A stretch of DNA of 64,000 nucleotides from positions 62,001 to 126,000 of the forward strand of contig NZ_FNOH01000008.1 of assembly GCF_900106535.1 (NCBI RefSeq), given 5' to 3'. The notes beneath the pieces were generated by a model that was not told the origin of the DNA, did not search any database, and worked only from the letters and a program-made list of their open reading frames with translations. Below, piece after piece: positions 1 to 32,273 of the stretch. The stretch is from Myxococcus xanthus. Lineage in GTDB: Bacteria; Myxococcota; Myxococcia; Myxococcales; Myxococcaceae. Position numbers and translations under genes: made by a program. Each line of letters opens with the position of its first letter. The stretch's first letter is position 1.

Positions 1-2
1 CC

Positions 3-62
3 GCGGGCTACTGCTGCACCGTCTCCACGGCGTGCGGCCTCGGCTGCCGTGTCTGCAATTGA
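3..62 (+). CDS. C-terminus of a cysteine-rich peptide (5' end outside window)
   Basis: An open frame enters from the left edge and ends at TGA (60-62). Its last residues are AGYCCTVSTACGLGCRVCN, with five Cys and several Ser/Thr in 19 residues. Such a tail fits a Cys-rich secreted peptide, the C-terminal domain of a larger exported protein, or a lanthipeptide-like precursor core. Nothing upstream is visible, so the function is unknown. A strong hairpin 30 bp downstream supports a gene end here. The frame could still be chance in GC-rich DNA. Confidence 0.35.
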   Translation, partial: AGYCCTVSTACGLGCRVCN

Positions 63-93
63 GCCGGCCCATCGAACCTGAACCTTGAACAGA

Positions 94-128
94 CCATCCG
101 CGTGAGATCTCTCCTCTCACGCGGATGG
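94..128. terminator. Hairpin between convergent genes
   Basis: A perfect 14-bp inverted repeat (94-107 and 115-128, arm CCATCCGCGTGAGA) encloses a 7-nt loop. It lies between the peptide tail ending at 62 and the end of mxaA at 144. There is no long T tract on either side, so it may be an atypical or bidirectional terminator, or a 3' stabilising stem. Confidence 0.6.
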
Positions 129-143
129 CCATTTCATGCAAGC

Positions 144-3100
144 CTACCACCCAGCGGGAGCAGCCAGGAAGCCACGCTGCACCAGCGAGGAGAGATACGT
201 CGAAATCAACGTGGCATCCACGGTCGGACACGACGTCCCTGTTCCTCCCAGCGCCTTCAGCGTGTGCCCGCTGTCGCAGACCACCATCCGCGGCCCACCC
301 ACGCTCCGGTCCTCGGGCGGCACCTGCTGGAGGAACAGGAGCAGGTCTCCCAGCTCACGGTCGGACGGCGCCGCGAGGCCGAGCTCCGCGAGCCACTCGT
401 CATAGGGGAGCACGCGCAGCCCGTAGCCAAAGGCTCGCATGTGGCTCCACATCTCGTCCGCTCGCACGAACTGCGGGTTGACCAGGTGGAAGGTCTGACC
501 AAGGGACTCGGGACGCAGGGACAGGTCCACGATGGCGCTGCTCACGTAGTCCACCGGCGTCACGTCCAGCAGCGCGTCCACGCTGGGCGCACTCCCCAGT
601 TGGACGCAGCCCTTGAGGGTCCTGCACACCAGGTCGTCCGTGTTCCACGCACCCGTCCTGCTGTGCCCCGTCACCCGCCCCGGCCGGTGAATCGTCACAG
701 GGAGTCCTCGCTGCGAGGCCTCACGCACGAGCTTCTCCGCCACCCACTTGCTCTGGGCATAACCGCCCACCAGGCTCGCAGCCGCTTCCAGCGGCTCATC
801 CTCGCGGAAGGGAAGCTGGCGCCCCACGGGCAGCACCGACACCGTGGAGACATAGTGCAGCGGCTTGATGCGCGTGCGCACGCACAGGCGAAGAATCTCC
901 CGCGTACCCAGCACGTTCGCCGCGCGCATCGACTCGTAGGGGTAGATGAAATTGACGAGCGCACCGTTGTGGTAGACGGCGTCCACCTCCTCCGACAGCC
1001 GCTGGAACTCCGCTTCCGACAGGCCCAGCAGGGGCTGGCCGATGTCCCCTCGGACAGGGACGATTCGCGACGCCAGGTCGTCGCGCCACAGCGAGTAGCT
1101 CTCCAGGTTCTTGCGAATCCGCTGCATCCCCTCCTGCTCCGACTTGGAGCGGACCAGGCAATGGATGCGCGCCTGCGTCTTCCGGCAGAGCTCCTCGAGC
1201 AGGAATGCGCCGAGGAAGCCCGTGGCGCCCGTCAGCAGCACGGCGCGCGCGGGCCCGGAGGTGGACGGAAGCGCCGTTCCCGGCAGCAGCCCTGCCTCCA
1301 GCACGGCGTCCGCCTCCAGCTCCGCCACCACGTCGTGGACCGGCAGCGAGCCCGTCTTCGCGGCCTCGATGGTGCGCGCCATCTCCTCCAGCGTCGGCGA
1401 CTGCAACAGGGCCCTCAGCGGGATGTCCGCGCCCGACGCGGCCCGCGCGAGGACGAGCACCCGGTAGAGCAGCAGCGAGTGGCCTCCGAGCTCGAAGAAG
1501 TGGTCGTGCACGCCCACCTGCTCCACCCCAAGCACCTGGCGCCAGATGTCCGCCAGCGTGGCTTCCCCAGGCGTTCTCGGCGCGACGTGGGCCTTCGCCG
1601 TCCCGGAGCCCACACGGTCCGGCGCGGGGAGCGCGGCGCGGTCCACCTTCCCGTTCGGCGTGAGCGGCAAGGCCTCCAGGCCCACGAACACGAAGGGCAC
1701 CATGTACTCGGGCAGCCGGGACTTGAGGTGGTCGCGCAGCGCACCCGGCTCGGGGGCCTTCCCGTCGCGGCCCACCACATACGCCACCAACTGCTTGTCA
1801 GCGCCCGGGCCTTCTCGCACGACGACGACCGCGTCGCGGATGCCTGGGTGCTCCTGCAGCGCCGCGCCAATCTCACCCAGCTCGATGCGGAAGCCGCGGA
1901 GCTTCACCTGGTGGTCCATCCGGCCCAGGTATTCGAGTTGCCCGTCCGGCAGCCACCTCGCCAGGTCTCCTGTCCGGTACAAGTGCGCGCCCGCGTCCCC
2001 GGCGAAGGGAGACGTGACGAACCGCTCCGCCGTCAGCTCCGTCCGGCCCAGGTAGCCCCGCGCGACACCATGCCCGCCGATGTAGACCTCGCCCGGCACC
2101 CCCACGGGCATGGGCTCCCGGTTCGCATCCAGCACGTAGACCTGGGTATTTCCAACGGGCCGGCCGATGGTCGGCGTCTCGCCCCGGTTCACACGGGTGA
2201 ACGTGGAATAGGTCGTCGTCTCGCTCGGGCCGTAGAGGTTGAAGACATCTCTCACGTGGCCCAGGGCGTAGATGGAGTCAACCAGCGCTCCCGCCAGCGC
2301 CTCGCCCGCCAGGTTGACGATGGTGACCGACGCCGGCACCCCGCCCCCTCGCAGCAGCGCGCCCATCGCCGAGGGCACGGTGTTGACGAGCGTCACCTCC
2401 TTCGCCGCGGGCAGTTCGGGCAGCTCCAGCGCATTCTTCGCGACGATGACCTTCGCCCCACAGCACAGGGGCGTGAAGATTTCGAAGACGGACAGGTCGA
2501 AGCAGATGGACGTCGACGCCAGCGTCCCCGCCAACGACTCCGGCGAGAAGACACTCTGGGCCCACTGCAAGAAGGCCACGGCGTTCCGGTGGTCAATCAT
2601 CACGCCCTTGGGCTTGCCGGTGGAGCCCGAGGTGTAGATGAGATACGCGAGCGAATCGGGCGTCGTGACACGCCCGGGGTTCACCTCCGGCTCGGCGCCG
2701 AGGGCGGCGGCATCCGCGTCCAGACACACCACGCGTGCCTCGGTGGCGGGAAGCCCCGGGAGCAGCCGTTGCTGCGTGAGCAGCACAGGCACCTGCGCGT
2801 CCTCGAGGATGAGCGCCAGCCGCTCCTTCGGGTAGGCGGGGTCCAGTGGCACGTAGGCGCCGCCGGCCTTGAGGATGGCCAACAGGCCGATGACGAGGTC
2901 CTCCGTCCGCTCGACGCAGAGCCCCACGCGCGCCTCGGGCCGCACGCCCAGCCGCCGCAGGTGATGGGCCAGTTGGTTCGCCCGGCGGTTGAGCTCGGCG
3001 TAGGTCAGCGTCCGCGTTCCGCTCACCACGGCCACGGCGTTCGGCGTCCGCTCCACCTGGGCCTGGATGAGCTCGTGCATGCACAGCGCCGGGACGCCGA

Positions 3101-4687
3101 GCACCGGGCCGTTCCAGGCCGTGAGCAGCCGCGTCCGCTCTTCCGTCGACAGCACGGGCAGCTTTGACAGGGGCGTCTCTGGTTTCGCGACGACGGCCTC
3201 CAACAACACCTGGAGGTGGCCCACCATCCGCTCCGCCGTCGTGGCGTCGAAGAGCTCGCGCGAGTATTCGAGCATGCCAGCCAGGCCCTGTTCGCCAGAG
3301 GCCAGGATGAGGGACAGCTCGAACTTGGCGACGCCTTCCACGCTGCCGTCAGGTGCACCGCCCAGGAATGACCAGCGCGTCCCGGGCAGGTCCAGCGTGG
3401 GCGCGGGGATGTTCTCCAGCGTGAAGCAGGCACGCACCAGCGGGTTGAGCCCGCCCTCACGCGATGCGCCGACCGCCTTCACCACTTCGCTGAAGGGCAG
3501 CGCCTGGTGGTCCTGGGCGTCGAGCACCGTCTTGCGCGCCCGGGCCAGCCACTGCGAAAAGGTCGGGTCTCCGGACACGTCACTCCGGAGCACGAGCGTG
3601 TTGGCGATGAAGCCGATGAGGTCCGGCGGCACGCTCCCCCGATTCGCGGTCACCGTCCCCACGCCGAAGTCGAGCTGTCCCGAGTAGCGGTGCAGGAGCG
3701 CGGCGAACGCGGCGTAGAGCACCATGAAGAGGCTGCACCCTTCACGCTGGCCGAGCTCGCGCAGCGCCTCGCTCAACCCGGGCGAGAAGGCCACGGGCAC
3801 GGTCGCACCCCGGTGGCTGGTGGCGCTGGAGACACCACGGTCCACGGGGAGCTGAAGTGGCGGCAGTCCCTGGAGCTTCTCCTTCCAGAAGGCCCGCTCC
3901 CGGCCGCCAGCGGCCCCCGCCAGCCAGGCCTGCTCACGCAGGGCCGACTCGGCGAACTGCATGGACACGGGTGGCAAGGCCGCGGCCTGTCCCCGTACGA
4001 AAGACGCGTAGAGCGCCGACAGCTCCCGGACGAAGACGCCGAGCGACCAGCCATCCGTGATGATGTGGTGCTTCGTCACGAAGAGCGCGGAGTCGTCGGC
4101 GTCCAGGGACACCAGCGTCACGCGGAACAGGGGGCCCTGGGCCAGGTCGAAAGGCTGCTGGGCCAGCGCCTCCGAGCGCCGTTGGACCTCCTCGTCGCGC
4201 TGCGCCTCCGTCAGCCCCCGCACCTCCACGACGCTCAGCGTCGCGCCCACGTCGGGCGGCGCGATGACCTGCCTTGGACTTCCGTCCACCTCCGGGAAGG
4301 CCGTCCGGAGGACCTCGTGCCGGCGGACCAGCTCGTCCAGGCTCCGGCGCAGCGCCACCGTGTCCAGCGCGCCGTGTACCCGCAGCCCCAGGTGGACGTT
4401 GTACTGCGCGGTGCCCGGTGACAGCCGGTCCAGGAACCAGAGCCGCTCCTGCCCGCTGGACAGCGGGATGACCTGGGGCCTCGTGACGGGCCGCTCAGGG
4501 CCGCTGCCCACCTCGTCGTGCGCGGTGTGCTTGCGCAGGAACGCGAGGATGTCAGCCTTGTTCGCCGCCAGCTCGGTCCGCAGCTCCGGCGTGAGGACGG
4601 CCTTGCCCGCCTCCACCACCAGCTTGTCACCGTCGACACGCAGGCGAACGCCCCTGGCCGCGAGGGTGCCCAACAGCTCCCGTACAC

Positions 4688-4691
<4 letters not shown>
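144..4691 (-). CDS. mxaA: MxaA: terminal NRPS module (docking-C-A-PCP-thioester reductase)
   Basis: Final module of the assembly line, 1515 residues. Residues 1-55 resemble a TubC-type docking domain. A condensation domain follows (HHIITDG near 209), then an alanine-type adenylation domain (YTSGSTGKPKG near 690), a PCP (GGHS, Ser near 1071) and a C-terminal NAD(P)H reductase. The reductase has GATGFLG near 1157 and the catalytic YAQSK near 1311. Aligning the A domain to GrsA by eye gives the specificity code D-L-F-N-N-A-L-T-Y, a known alanine code. The module would join the polyketide to alanine and release it reductively. In myxalamid this four-electron step yields the 2-amino-propanol amide. 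The ATG overlaps the mxaB stop (ATGA), with GAGGT 8 nt upstream. No thioesterase is present. The mxa assignment comes from the whole operon. Confidence 0.93.
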
Positions 4692-26673
<21,982 letters not shown>

Positions 26674-26685
26674 GTCGGAATCTCT

Positions 26686-29600
26686 TCAATCGGCCAGCGC
26701 GGCGAGCTTCTCCGCAAGCAGCGCCTCGGCTTCGTCGTCCGAGAGTTGCTTGACGTTGTTGACGATCGCGGCTTCGAGCGCGGCGGCTTCATCCCGCGGC
26801 GGCTCCGCCTGGGTCGTGATGGGAAGTTGCAGTTGTTCAGCCAGGTGCACGACGAGCGCCGCCACCGTCGGATGCCGCCAGACCAGCGTCGCGGGAAGCC
26901 TCAGGCCCAGGCTGGCTTCGAGCCGGTTGCGAATCTCCAGCCCCATCAGGGAATCCAACCCCATGCTGCCCAGGGGCTCCTGCGGGTCGATTCGTGAAGG
27001 CGCCAGCCGGAGCACATGGCCGGCCTGTTCGCACAGGTGCGCCTCCAGCAACGACGCGCGCTTCAGCACCTCCGCGGCCCGGAGCGTCTCCACGAAGGCA
27101 CCGCGAACAGCGGGGATATTCGCGGCGCTGGCCTGCTCACGCGCCAGCCGTGACAGGAAGGGCGAGCGCGCCGCCGTCAGGTAGAACTCGCTCCACTGCC
27201 GCAGGTCGAAACGCATCACCACCACGCGCGACAGAGGGCTGCCCAGGATGCGGCTCAACGCCTCCAGCGCTTGCGACGGTGGCATGGTGTCCACGCCGCG
27301 CTGGGTGATGCGTTCCCCGCGCGCCTCGGCCGCCGCGGCCAGACCCACACCGGCCCAGGCCCCCCAGTCAACGCTCAGCGCCGGCAGGCCGAGCCCACGC
27401 CGATACGCTGCCAACGCGTCGAGGAAGACGTTGGCCGCCGCGTAGTTGCCCTGCCCCGGCGAGCCCAGCAGCGAACCCGCCGCGGCGAACAACACGAAGT
27501 GCTCCAACGGCGCCGATGCCGTCAGCGTGTGCAGATGCCAGGCGCCGTGGACCTTGGGCGCCATCACCGTGCGCAGACGCTCGGCGGAGAGGTTCACCAG
27601 CACGCCGTCATCAAGGACGGCCGCCGCGTGGAAGACACCCCGGAGTGGAGGCATCTCCGCCGCCACCTCGCCCAGCACCCGCTCCAGGTCCGGGCGCGCC
27701 GCCACGTCCGCCTTGAACACCCGGACTTCGACGCCGCCGGCACGCAGCGCATCCAGCACCGGCTGCGCCTCCGCGGACGCGCCCTTGCGCCCCAGCAAGG
27801 CCAGGTGGCGGGCACCCCGGTCGACCAGCCACTCCGCGAGCTTCAGGCCCAGGCCACCCAGGCCACCGGTAATCAGGTACGTGGCATCGGCTCGCAACTC
27901 CGCCGGCGCCGCCGTGCTGCGCTCCATGCGCGACAGCCGCGCCACGAACCGCGCGGAGCCTCGGAGCGCGACCTGCTCTTCCGAACTCGAAACGAGGAGC
28001 TCGTCGGCCAGCACCCCAGCCTGGGCCTCATCGCGAGCCCCCAGGTCCACGCTGCAGCACCGGAGTTCGGGATGCTCCAACGCGAGCACGCGTCCCAAGC
28101 CCCAGAGTGGCGCCTGCTCGACATGGGCCACCTGCTCACCCGGCTTGACGGCCTGGACACCTTCCGTCACCAACCACACCCGAGGCATGTCCCGGAAGCC
28201 CGACGCGACCAGGGCCTGCGTGAGGTGGAGCGCGCTCGCCGCGCCAAGCGTGCGCGCCTTCACCAGCGCATCCGTGCCAGCCTCGAGACCGGGAACGTCC
28301 AGGCTGAAGAGGTGCACGACGCCACTGCATGCGGGACGCCCGGCGCCGAACTCCGCGTCGAGAATCCGCGTGAAACCCTCCGCTCGTGACGGGTCCACCA
28401 TGTAGTGGCCGGGCTCGACGAGCCGGGTCTCCTCGCCGTGGGAGACGAGGATGCAACGCTCCCCGCGCTCGCTCAGCACCGCGCGCAGCTTCCCGCTGAA
28501 ACCAGCACGGTCCGCGAGCACCAGCCAGGTGCCGGGCGTGGACTCCGAGACGGCCGTGGGCGTCTCGCGCGGCGCTTCCTGCCAGTCCACCCGGTACATC
28601 CACTGGTCGATTTCATCCGCGGACCGGCGCCGCACCGCATCCAGACGGCGCGCCATCAAGCCGCGGGCCTCCATCAGGACGTTGCCCTCCGCGTCCAGCA
28701 ACGTCACATCGGCTTCAATCGAGCCCGGGCCACTGCCCGTGCCCGGCCGGACACGAGCGTGACTCCACAGCGCACGTCCGGGCCGCCCGTGCATGCGCAG
28801 CGAGTCCACCGCCACCGGGACGAACGTCTCTCCCCGGCGGTCCCCCAGCCCCGCGCCGTTGATGGCTTGCAAGCAGGCATCCAGCAGCGCCGGATGGAGC
28901 TGATGCGCCGTCATCTCCGCCGCGACGGAAGGCGACAATTCCAGGCGCGCCACCGCCTCGCCCTCGCCCTTCCACATCTCCTTCACCAGGCGGAAGCTGG
29001 GACCGAAGTCGACGCCCCGCTCCAGCATGAGCTGGTAGTGCTTCTCGCCCTCCAGAAGCTCGGGGCACCGCGCCCGCGCCTCGTCGAGCGCGAAGGGCTC
29101 CGCGCTCGTGCTCTCACACATTCGCCCTTCAGCGTGCAGTGTCCAAGCCCCGGCGCCGTCCACCGGACGGCCAAAGACCTGGAAGCGACGGGTTCCATCC
29201 GCCTCCGGGATGACGCGCATCTGAACCGACAGCGCCTCTTCCCGAGGAAGCACCATCATCTCCTGGAAGATGACGTCCTCCAGCGCGAGCCGCGCCGGCC
29301 CGAAGGCCTCGGAGGCCCCCGCGAGCGCCATCTCCAAGTACCCGGTGCCGGGGAGCACGACCTCCCCATGGACGACGTGGTCCGCCAGATACGAAGGGCT
29401 GTCCGCGTACAGCTCCGTCTGCCACAGGTGCGCGCCGTCCTGGCCCGCCAGGGACAGGTGCGTACCCAGCAACGGGTGGTGGCCAGCGTCCCGGGCACGA
29501 CGGGTCCGCGTGGACGACTCAATCCAGAAGCGCTCGTGCTGCCACGGGTACGTGGGCAGCGCTGCGAGCCGGCCCCGCACGGGGTGCTGGCGCTCGAGGT

Positions 29601-32259
29601 CCACCTCGTGCCCCATGGCGTAGAGCGCGCCCAGGGACGACAACATCGCCCCGCGCTCGTCTTCGTCACGGCGGAGCGAGGGCAGCACCGTCCCCTCTCG
29701 CCCGAGGTGCCGCAGGTGTTGTTCCACCGCGGGCAAGAGGATGGGATGCGGGCTCAGCTCGATGAAGAGGTCATGGCCGTCGACCGCGAGCTTCTCGATG
29801 GCCTTCGAGAACAACACCGGCTCGCGCAGGTTATCCGCCCAGTAGCCGGCACGGAACTCCGCGCCATCCGTCATCCGTCCCGTCACCGTCGAGCAGATGG
29901 GCACACGGGACGCGCGCGGCGCGAGGTCCTGGAGCGCCGCGAGCAGGTCGGGCCGCAGCGGGTCCATTTGAGGGCTGTGCGAGGCCACGTCCACCTTCAC
30001 GAAGCGGCAGAAGACGTCCCGTTGCTTGAGCTGCTGGGCGATGTCCTCCAGGGCCCCAGGAGCGCCCGACAGCACCGTGGAGCGCACGCTGTTGCTCACC
30101 GCGACGGAGACCTGCGACTCCCAGCCGTGAAGGGCCTGCTTCGCCTCTTCCAACGTCAGGTCCACCAGCAGCATGGAGCCCTGCCCGCTCACGCCTCGAA
30201 GCAGCCGGCTGCGGCGGCAGATGATCTTCGCCGCGTCCTCCAGGCTCAGCGCTCCGGCCACGTGCGCCGCCGCCACCTCGCCCATGCTGTGCCCGACCAC
30301 GGCGTCGGGCTCGATGCCCCAGGCGCGCCACAGCTCCGCCAACGCCACTTCCATGGCGAAGAGAACGGGCTGGATGACGTCGATTTCATGGAGGCGGCCC
30401 TTGCCCTCTTCGGCGGCCAACTCAGCCAGAACGCTGAAGCCCGCGCACGCATGGATGGCCGCGTCGCAGCGCTCCATGGCCTCGCGGAACGCCGTCTCCT
30501 CCGCCAGCAGCTTCCGGCCCATGCCCAGCCACTGCGAACCCTGCCCCGGGAACACGAAGACGACCCGGCGCCGGGTCTGCCCCGATGCACGTCCCGTGGC
30601 CGCGCCCGGCACGGGCTCTCCACGCGCGTACGCCCCCAGCTTCTCCTCGAGTTCAGCGTGTGTATGGCCCGCGAGCGCGAGGCGGTGCTCATGGTGGGAG
30701 CGCGACAGGGACGCCGTGGCGCAGACGTCGCGGAGTGACACCTCGGGATGCGCGGCGAGCCAATGCGCGTGGCTCCCGGCCATGGCCTGGAGCGCCTCCG
30801 GACTGCGCGCCGACAGCACGAGCAACTCCGCGCCACGAGCAGGGACGGCAGGCCGCGGTGACGGCACCGGCGGCTCCTGCAAGATGACGTGGGCATTGGT
30901 GCCGCTGATGCCAAACGCGCTCACGCCAGCGAGGCGAGGCTGCTCGGCGCGGGGCCACGGCTGGAGCGCCGTGGGAACGACGACGGGCGCCCCGTCCAGG
31001 ACGATGTCCGGGTTGAGGCGGTGGAAGTGCAGGTTCGGAGGAATCGCCTCGTGGCGCAGTGATAGGGCCGTCTTCAGGATGCCCGTGAGCCCCGCCGTCG
31101 CTTCGAGGTGCCCGACATTCGTCTTCACCGAGCCGACGTACAGTGGCGTATCCGCGCTCCGTCCCGCGCCCAGCACCCGCGCCAGCGCTTGCAGCTCGAT
31201 GGGGTCGCCCAGCGACGTGCCCGTCCCGTGCGCCTCGACGAAGGAGACCTGCGAGGGCTTCAGCCCCGCGCTCGCCAGCGCCTGCTCGATGACCCGCTCC
31301 TGCGCCGGCCCGTTGGGCACCATGAGCCCACTGCTGGCGCCGTCCTGATTCACCGCCGAGCCCGCGACGAGCGACAGAATCTCATCGCCGTTGGCCAGCG
31401 CATCCGAGAGCCGCTTGAGCACCAGGACGACGCAGCCCTCCGCGCGCACGAAGCCATTGGCGGCGGCATCGAAGCTCTTGCACCGTCCGTCCGGCGCCAG
31501 CCCTCGGCTGCTGGAGAGGGCAACGGTCGGGTCCGGCATCAGCATGAGGTTGACGCCCGCGGAGAGCGCCAGGTCGCACTCGCGGTTGCGCAGGCTCTGG
31601 CAGGCGACGTGGAGCCCCACCAGCGACGACGAGCACGCCGTGTCGATGGACATGCACGGCCCCTGGAGGCCCAGCGTGTACGCCAGGCGGCCCGCCGCCG
31701 CGTTCAGCGAGGTTCCCGTCAGGTGATAGATGTCCGGCGCATCGCCGAGCTGCCGCGCCTGGAGCTGCGCGTAGTCGCTGCCGATGATGCCCAGGAAGAC
31801 ACCGGACTTGCTTCCTGCGAGCTGGTCCGGCGGCTGGCCCGCGCGCTCCAGCGCCTCCCACGCGACCTCCAGCAGCATCCGCTGCTGCGGGTCCATGCGC
31901 GAGGCTTCCCGGGGCGAGACGCCGAAGAATGCGGCGTCGAACTGGTCCACGCCGTCGATGAAGCCGCCCCAGCGAGCATAGGTGCGGCCCCGCTTGCTCG
32001 GGTCGGGGTCGAAGAGCGCCTCCGCGTCCCACCGCTCGCGCGGTACCTCGGTGATGGCGTCCAACCCCTGGCTCAGCAGGCGCCAGAAGGCCTCGGGTGT
32101 CCGCACGCCTCCGGGAACGCGGCAGGACGCACCGACGATGGCGATGGGCTCCGAGCGCGCGCGCTTGAGGGCTTCGCTCTCCGCGTGCAGGTCGAGCGCC
32201 AGCAGCGCGAGCCTCTTGGGAGAGAGGTTCGAAATCTTCTCGTAGAATTCCTTGCTCAT
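26686..32259 (-). CDS. mxaD: MxaD: PKS extension module 3 (KS-AT-DH-KR-ACP)
   Basis: Single PKS module, 1857 residues, with an N-terminal docking helix (EKISNLSPKRLALLALDL). The KS has DTACSSS with Cys near 207. The AT has GHSMGE near 657 and VASHS, a methylmalonyl signature. The DH has HVVHGEVVLP near 958, FGPSFR and HPALLD. The KR has GGLGGLG near 1467 and an LDD motif (B-type). The ACP has GLDSL near 1769. In the KR the segment before the catalytic Tyr reads LFAAAGSLLG, so the expected catalytic Ser, 13 residues before Tyr, is Ala. By collinearity the module would install the C10 methyl and the C10=C11 alkene, which needs ketoreduction. The gene begins 14 bp after mxaE. Confidence 0.92.
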   Translation of the reverse strand: MSKEFYEKISNLSPKRLALLALDLHAESEALKRARSEPIAIVGASCRVPGGVRTPEAFWRLLSQGLDAITEVPRERWDAEALFDPDPSKRGRTYARWGGFIDGVDQFDAAFFGVSPREASRMDPQQRMLLEVAWEALERAGQPPDQLAGSKSGVFLGIIGSDYAQLQARQLGDAPDIYHLTGTSLNAAAGRLAYTLGLQGPCMSIDTACSSSLVGLHVACQSLRNRECDLALSAGVNLMLMPDPTVALSSSRGLAPDGRCKSFDAAANGFVRAEGCVVLVLKRLSDALANGDEILSLVAGSAVNQDGASSGLMVPNGPAQERVIEQALASAGLKPSQVSFVEAHGTGTSLGDPIELQALARVLGAGRSADTPLYVGSVKTNVGHLEATAGLTGILKTALSLRHEAIPPNLHFHRLNPDIVLDGAPVVVPTALQPWPRAEQPRLAGVSAFGISGTNAHVILQEPPVPSPRPAVPARGAELLVLSARSPEALQAMAGSHAHWLAAHPEVSLRDVCATASLSRSHHEHRLALAGHTHAELEEKLGAYARGEPVPGAATGRASGQTRRRVVFVFPGQGSQWLGMGRKLLAEETAFREAMERCDAAIHACAGFSVLAELAAEEGKGRLHEIDVIQPVLFAMEVALAELWRAWGIEPDAVVGHSMGEVAAAHVAGALSLEDAAKIICRRSRLLRGVSGQGSMLLVDLTLEEAKQALHGWESQVSVAVSNSVRSTVLSGAPGALEDIAQQLKQRDVFCRFVKVDVASHSPQMDPLRPDLLAALQDLAPRASRVPICSTVTGRMTDGAEFRAGYWADNLREPVLFSKAIEKLAVDGHDLFIELSPHPILLPAVEQHLRHLGREGTVLPSLRRDEDERGAMLSSLGALYAMGHEVDLERQHPVRGRLAALPTYPWQHERFWIESSTRTRRARDAGHHPLLGTHLSLAGQDGAHLWQTELYADSPSYLADHVVHGEVVLPGTGYLEMALAGASEAFGPARLALEDVIFQEMMVLPREEALSVQMRVIPEADGTRRFQVFGRPVDGAGAWTLHAEGRMCESTSAEPFALDEARARCPELLEGEKHYQLMLERGVDFGPSFRLVKEMWKGEGEAVARLELSPSVAAEMTAHQLHPALLDACLQAINGAGLGDRRGETFVPVAVDSLRMHGRPGRALWSHARVRPGTGSGPGSIEADVTLLDAEGNVLMEARGLMARRLDAVRRRSADEIDQWMYRVDWQEAPRETPTAVSESTPGTWLVLADRAGFSGKLRAVLSERGERCILVSHGEETRLVEPGHYMVDPSRAEGFTRILDAEFGAGRPACSGVVHLFSLDVPGLEAGTDALVKARTLGAASALHLTQALVASGFRDMPRVWLVTEGVQAVKPGEQVAHVEQAPLWGLGRVLALEHPELRCCSVDLGARDEAQAGVLADELLVSSSEEQVALRGSARFVARLSRMERSTAAPAELRADATYLITGGLGGLGLKLAEWLVDRGARHLALLGRKGASAEAQPVLDALRAGGVEVRVFKADVAARPDLERVLGEVAAEMPPLRGVFHAAAVLDDGVLVNLSAERLRTVMAPKVHGAWHLHTLTASAPLEHFVLFAAAGSLLGSPGQGNYAAANVFLDALAAYRRGLGLPALSVDWGAWAGVGLAAAAEARGERITQRGVDTMPPSQALEALSRILGSPLSRVVVMRFDLRQWSEFYLTAARSPFLSRLAREQASAANIPAVRGAFVETLRAAEVLKRASLLEAHLCEQAGHVLRLAPSRIDPQEPLGSMGLDSLMGLEIRNRLEASLGLRLPATLVWRHPTVAALVVHLAEQLQLPITTQAEPPRDEAAALEAAIVNNVKQLSDDEAEALLAEKLAALAD

Positions 32260-32273
32260 CGCAGTCGTCCGAT

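Noticed and set aside
102-3167. Long plus-strand open frame (about 1000 codons) opposite mxaA
   Set aside because: Arg/His/Gln-rich translation without any domain. It is the antisense shadow of a proven NRPS gene in GC-rich DNA. Similar long plus-strand frames (for example 11113-14871, 18931-22500, 40340-44284) are dismissed for the same reason.
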